This document shows, in pieces, positions 60,638 through 64,000 of a DNA stretch of 64,000 nucleotides. The first letter of the stretch is position 1. Each line of letters starts with the position of its first letter. The notes beneath the pieces are model-generated. The model worked only from the letters and a program-made list of their open reading frames with translations. It did not search any database and was not told where the DNA came from. The position numbers and the translations under genes are program-made. Location: positions 1 through 64,000 of the forward strand of contig NZ_BTPU01000013.1 in NCBI RefSeq assembly GCF_036985595.1, in the 5' to 3' direction. Source of the DNA: Vallitalea maricola. GTDB taxonomy: Bacteria; Bacillota; Clostridia; Lachnospirales; Vallitaleaceae.

Positions 60638-61789
60638 TTACTTTTTATCTGCATTATTTAAAGCATCCTTAACACCATCTATAATTCCCTTTGATGAGAA
60701 CGATGCTCCGCTTACAGCATCAACTTCAGTACTTTGTTTATCAATAATTGTATCTGGTATAATACCATATGCTCTATTAAACCACTTTCTATCATCATTT
60801 TGTTCTGTAACTTCCACCGCGATAATCTGTTCATTCTTTACTGTTATCTGAACTATTATGATATCTTTAAAACCATCACCTTTACCTGTATAGACACCAT
60901 CCGCTATACCTGCAGCATCTCCTATGTTTTTAGTATCTTCTTCAGTTATAACTTCTGACTCATCAGAATTAGAAGGTACTGTTTCAGTCTCTATCTGTTG
61001 ATTTGTTGCAGTCTCTTGAGATTTAGGTTCAATGAAAACACTATGTACAATAAAAGCTATAATCAATATTGATACTGTTGCAGTAAGAGTACCAAAATAT
61101 TTCTTCTTCTCATTTTTGGTTATAACCATTTTTCCATAACTTAGAGCACCTTCTGCAGGGCAATTTGTTATACACTTGAAACAGTTGATACACTGAGGTG
61201 ATCTTAAGTTCCCGCATTTTGATACCTCTATATTCATAGGACATATATTATCACATTTCTTACAGATTACACATATAGATTCATTCCTCTTGATTGTTAA
61301 AGGTCTAAAGATGCTAAATAAACCATACCTAGCACCTTGGTAACAGAAGTAATTACAAAATGGTCTTTCATAGAATAAACTTACAATTGAAAAGAAGCTT
61401 ATAACTATAATTGCACCAATGGTTATCATATTAAATGATAACAACCTTAAAAAGTTAGCCCTAGGGTCAAATGCCATTATATTAAATATTGAATCCGATG
61501 CAATTATTAATACAAGTCCAAGAATTATGTATCTAATAAATACTAAAATCTTATGTATGAGCATTGGCATTTTTCTTTTTTTAATACCTAATAAACTTCC
61601 TATCTTACCGAATATCTCCTGTATAAATCCAAAAGGACAAATCCAACCACAGTAGAATACTCCTGATAAAAGAGCTAAACCTAAAAATACTAAGGTAGCC
61701 ACTTCTGAGTTAACTAAAAATGAAGTAATTGTCAAAACTAAACATAGAATTTGAATGCTTAAGCGATATTTCTGAATTTTTTCCTTCAT
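60638..61789 (-). CDS. Membrane ferredoxin with C-terminal FMN-binding domain (NapH/NosR/RnfG-like)
   Basis: A 383-residue protein. The N-terminal ~220 residues have about four spans and a NapH-like 4Fe-4S part with two clusters (CVICKKCDNICPMNIEVSKC and CINCFKCITNCP). A fifth span near 230-250 and an acidic Thr/Glu linker follow. The last ~90 residues are an FMN-binding domain ending DAVSGASFSSKGIIDGV. In RnfG/NqrC the flavin is attached to threonine of SGATxSS; here that residue is serine. The protein probably passes electrons across the membrane to a flavin outside. AAGGAAAG precedes the ATG. Confidence 0.83.
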   Translation of the reverse strand: MKEKIQKYRLSIQILCLVLTITSFLVNSEVATLVFLGLALLSGVFYCGWICPFGFIQEIFGKIGSLLGIKKRKMPMLIHKILVFIRYIILGLVLIIASDSIFNIMAFDPRANFLRLLSFNMITIGAIIVISFFSIVSLFYERPFCNYFCYQGARYGLFSIFRPLTIKRNESICVICKKCDNICPMNIEVSKCGNLRSPQCINCFKCITNCPAEGALSYGKMVITKNEKKKYFGTLTATVSILIIAFIVHSVFIEPKSQETATNQQIETETVPSNSDESEVITEEDTKNIGDAAGIADGVYTGKGDGFKDIIIVQITVKNEQIIAVEVTEQNDDRKWFNRAYGIIPDTIIDKQSTEVDAVSGASFSSKGIIDGVKDALNNADKK

Positions 61790-61950
61790 AATAATCTTTC
61801 CTTCATGTTTTATTTGTAATTATAGTTCACAAAATTTCTTTTTAATGTAATTATATGCTTAATAACCATTTTAATCTACCACAAAATTATGTTAAGAATA
61901 TGTTAAACTTGTGGTATATTTATCAAAAATGATAAACCTTAACTATACTA

Positions 61951-61976
61951 AAGGCACCCAAATATTTAGGTGCCTT
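61951..61976 (-). terminator. Terminator after the metallophosphoesterase gene
   Basis: AAGGCACC/GGTGCCTT, 8-bp GC-rich stem with a 10-base loop, 18 bases after the stop codon, followed by TTTAG on the minus strand. Confidence 0.6.
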
Positions 61977-61993
61977 CATACATTTTCATTTAA

Positions 61994-63028
61994 TTACCCA
62001 TTAGTATTAATATTACTTACTTTTCCTCTAACAAAATCTGATACAACAGTTGTAAGAGGTACTGGTTTCACCTCAAACAAACCGTCATTATCTATTGTAA
62101 TTAGAGTTCCACCTCTCTGTGTATATCTTTTTCTAATGTTTTTATATGCCAAAAAGTCAATTGACATTCCATATGTCATCATAACACCCTGATACGTCAG
62201 TGAAAGTGTATTAAGATGGTCATGACCACAAAAAATACCTTTGATTATACCATTATCTACTGCTTTTTCAAAAAAACTATAATTATTCTTTGATATACCA
62301 AAATAATCGTTGCTTTCACCTATACTACCAAAATTATACTCAACACTTTTATCCCCTAGCTTCATTTTTTCATAAGCATCTTTGAATTCAGGTAATGGCA
62401 TATGAAAAAATGCTAAAGCCTTTAGGTTTTCATTTTGTTTTTTAAGTCTGGATAATTCGTCCATACACCATTCTGTCTGCTCCTTATGTATACAGTCAAA
62501 TCCACTGAAGAACCATCCTTCCCCATACATATTTGAGTCCAATATTACAAGAGCCATAAGCACTTTCTCTCTTTTATCTATGAGTTTTATTATGTAATTA
62601 CCTTCACCAGTAAGTTCTTTTTTCCCTTTAGCAAAAACACTGTATCTACCATTTATGATGATATCTGAAATCTGATTTTTATTTCCTTTTGAACCCATTT
62701 CAATATCATGATTACCAAATAAAAAGGCATAAGGAATCTCAAATGAATCCATGAATCCAACTAATCTTCTAGCTTGTTTAATATTATTTCTAGTACCAGA
62801 TTTGAATATAAAAGGGAAAATACTATCTCCTGTAAGTATTATCAAGTCTGGTTTTGATCTTTCCACCAACTTAGTCACTGCATCCATACCTAATTTATCT
62901 TGTTTTCTAGACAATATTCCAAAACCAAAATGTAAGTCAGTCAATTGCAATATTTTATATGGTCCATCACCAATATTTATAGCAAAATGGTCATCTTTAT
63001 CTTTGTAGAAATTAGGATTATTATACAT
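61994..63028 (-). CDS. Calcineurin-like metallophosphoesterase
   Basis: A 344-residue cytoplasmic metallophosphoesterase. All five metal motifs are visible: QLTDLHFG, ILTGDSIFPF, FLFGNHDIEM, FFHMPLPEF and IFCGHDHLN. It hydrolyses a phosphomonoester or diester, substrate unknown. The start at 63028 is seven bases from GGAGG; the upstream ATG at 63034 is too close to the ribosome site. It lies 18 bases after the permease gene and is likely cotranscribed with it. Confidence 0.88.
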   Translation of the reverse strand: MYNNPNFYKDKDDHFAINIGDGPYKILQLTDLHFGFGILSRKQDKLGMDAVTKLVERSKPDLIILTGDSIFPFIFKSGTRNNIKQARRLVGFMDSFEIPYAFLFGNHDIEMGSKGNKNQISDIIINGRYSVFAKGKKELTGEGNYIIKLIDKREKVLMALVILDSNMYGEGWFFSGFDCIHKEQTEWCMDELSRLKKQNENLKALAFFHMPLPEFKDAYEKMKLGDKSVEYNFGSIGESNDYFGISKNNYSFFEKAVDNGIIKGIFCGHDHLNTLSLTYQGVMMTYGMSIDFLAYKNIRKRYTQRGGTLITIDNDGLFEVKPVPLTTVVSDFVRGKVSNINTNG

Positions 63029-63046
63029 TGTCATCCCTCCTCTTCA

Positions 63047-64000
63047 TTAAGTTAAAGGTATCATGGCACCAACTGCACAGATTATAGTTGATATCACCAT
63101 GATAACTTGAAATACCAATTTTCCGAATCTACCGCAGATTGGACTAGCACCAGCTTTTTTCCTAGACCTATTATAAGTAAATACAAGCATGACAGCTACA
63201 AGTACCACTACGCCTGACATTATCCTTGTTAAGATAATAAAACTATTTACACCAAATATGGCAAAGAGTAATGATGGTATTGTAGCAAATAACCAACAAA
63301 CTTTATTATTTATTCCTATCTGTTCATGGACTACATCACGAAGACTTAAAGTATTTGACCAAAACGTTGTTAAAAGGGCAAATAATGAAAACAAGCCTGC
63401 TAGTACAGCTGCCCAACGTCCAATATTTTCACCTAGTTGTAGATACGCTAATTCTTTATCTAGTGAACCATTTACACCCAACAAAACAGTAATAGTCACA
63501 ATTAAAACAAAAATAGATGATATAGCAAAACCTAAAAATATTGAAGTCCTGATTTTTTTAACATTTCCTTTCAATCCTTTTACAGATTGAATTACCGCTT
63601 GGTTTGCAGAGGTTGCAAAAACAACCATGCTATATAATCCTAGAAGATTATTGATATGTACTTTGGATGATCCAATAGCATTCATAGGTTTCACAAATGT
63701 CCCAATACTTATAGCAATCACTATTACTATCAATAAGGATACCGTATACTTCTGAGCAATACCTACAGCCTTCATTCCCATAAATACTACTATGCCTGCT
63801 AGAATATAATATATGAGCTGAGCTAATGAAAATGGTATGTCAAGCCAGCTCCAGATTATCATAGCACCACCATTAATGTTACCACTTACACCAACAACTA
63901 TAGCTAATCCATAGATTGTAAACATAATCCAACTAAATATTTTTTTTGCTTTACCTCTGAACAATTCTCCTTCAAAACTCTTAACTAGCTGAACACCACC
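63047..64000 (-). CDS. APC-superfamily amino-acid permease (partial, cut by window end)
   Basis: At least 317 residues with eight or more spans. The reading frame stays open to the window edge (the last codons read GGVQLVKSFEGELFRGKAKK), so the start lies beyond 64000. Features such as VGVSGNINGGAMIIWSWLDIP, VVFATSANQAVIQSVKGLKG, LAGLFSLFALLTTFWSNTL and ATIPSLLFAIFG resemble the amino-acid permease superfamily (aromatic or branched amino-acid type), but the substrate is not clear. It is followed by the metallophosphoesterase on the same strand. Confidence 0.75.
   Translation of the reverse strand, partial: GGVQLVKSFEGELFRGKAKKIFSWIMFTIYGLAIVVGVSGNINGGAMIIWSWLDIPFSLAQLIYYILAGIVVFMGMKAVGIAQKYTVSLLIVIVIAISIGTFVKPMNAIGSSKVHINNLLGLYSMVVFATSANQAVIQSVKGLKGNVKKIRTSIFLGFAISSIFVLIVTITVLLGVNGSLDKELAYLQLGENIGRWAAVLAGLFSLFALLTTFWSNTLSLRDVVHEQIGINNKVCWLFATIPSLLFAIFGVNSFIILTRIMSGVVVLVAVMLVFTYNRSRKKAGASPICGRFGKLVFQVIMVISTIICAVGAMIPLT

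Noticed and set aside
1..64000. tRNA, rRNA, CRISPR arrays, insertion sequences or prophage
   Set aside because: None seen on reading both strands: no cloverleaf with a CCA end, no regularly spaced repeats, no transposase or phage structural motifs.

Overview
The window is AT-rich, low-GC Firmicutes DNA, most likely from a member of the Clostridia. The signs are strong AGGAGG-type ribosome sites, frequent TTG and GTG starts, sigma-A promoters close to TTGACA-N17-TATAAT, hairpin-plus-T-run terminators, SLH surface protein, BlaI/BlaR1 pair, GH31 enzymes with an Lpl/Ytc-type sugar importer that lacks its own ATPase, and anaerobe-type enzymes. The genus cannot be fixed from sequence alone. Almost every gene lies on the minus strand. 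No tRNA, rRNA, CRISPR array, insertion sequence or phage gene was seen.

Layout. 1-1.6 kb: a lipoprotein gene after a gene-poor edge. 1.8-9.7 kb: a pentitol/pentose operon (binding protein, RbsA-like ATPase, RbsC-like permease, xylulokinase, polyol dehydrogenase) preceded by a ROK regulator; the ATPase gene carries one in-frame TAA. 10.2-15.5 kb: a tightly coupled three-gene operon of a large AAA+ (MoxR/AAA_5-like) ATPase, a beta-propeller-like protein and a von Willebrand A (MIDAS) protein. This is the best candidate for an undescribed system. 15.6-18.3 kb: oleate hydratase and a TetR regulator, slightly richer in GC. 18.5-22.2 kb: thiazole operon thiS-thiF-thiG-thiH-tenI behind a compact non-TPP leader RNA with a terminator. 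22.3-30.2 kb: two permeases, a binding lipoprotein and two different GH31 alpha-glycosidases. 30.5-33.8 kb: zinc-ribbon protein, WYL regulator, and a dehydrogenase-TetR pair on the plus strand. 34.2-35.5 kb: SLH-domain surface protein. 35.6-42.0 kb: an MtnK/MtnA/class II aldolase/Fe-alcohol dehydrogenase/NhaC-type transporter/DeoR cluster, i.e. a DHAP shunt for 5-methylthioribose or 5-deoxyribose. 42.5-49.1 kb: two unknown genes, BlaI/BlaR1-type sensor pair, Rid protein, WYL regulator, and a sigma factor with its membrane partner. 49.4-53.4 kb: KdgT permease, DUF1537 kinase, PdxA2 and DeoR, a four-carbon acid-sugar pathway. 53.7-58.9 kb: arginine decarboxylase, agmatinase, carboxyspermidine dehydrogenase and decarboxylase, a complete AdoMet-independent spermidine route. 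59.4-64 kb: a multi-membrane-span protein, a ferredoxin/FMN-binding membrane protein, a metallophosphoesterase and a partial amino-acid permease.

How parts fit. Several operons feed carbon to DHAP or xylulose 5-phosphate: the pentitol operon, the acid-sugar operon and the DHAP shunt. The spermidine route here makes no methylthioadenosine, so the MtnK/MtnA-like cluster may mainly salvage 5-deoxyribose left by radical SAM enzymes, one of which (ThiH) is encoded in this window.
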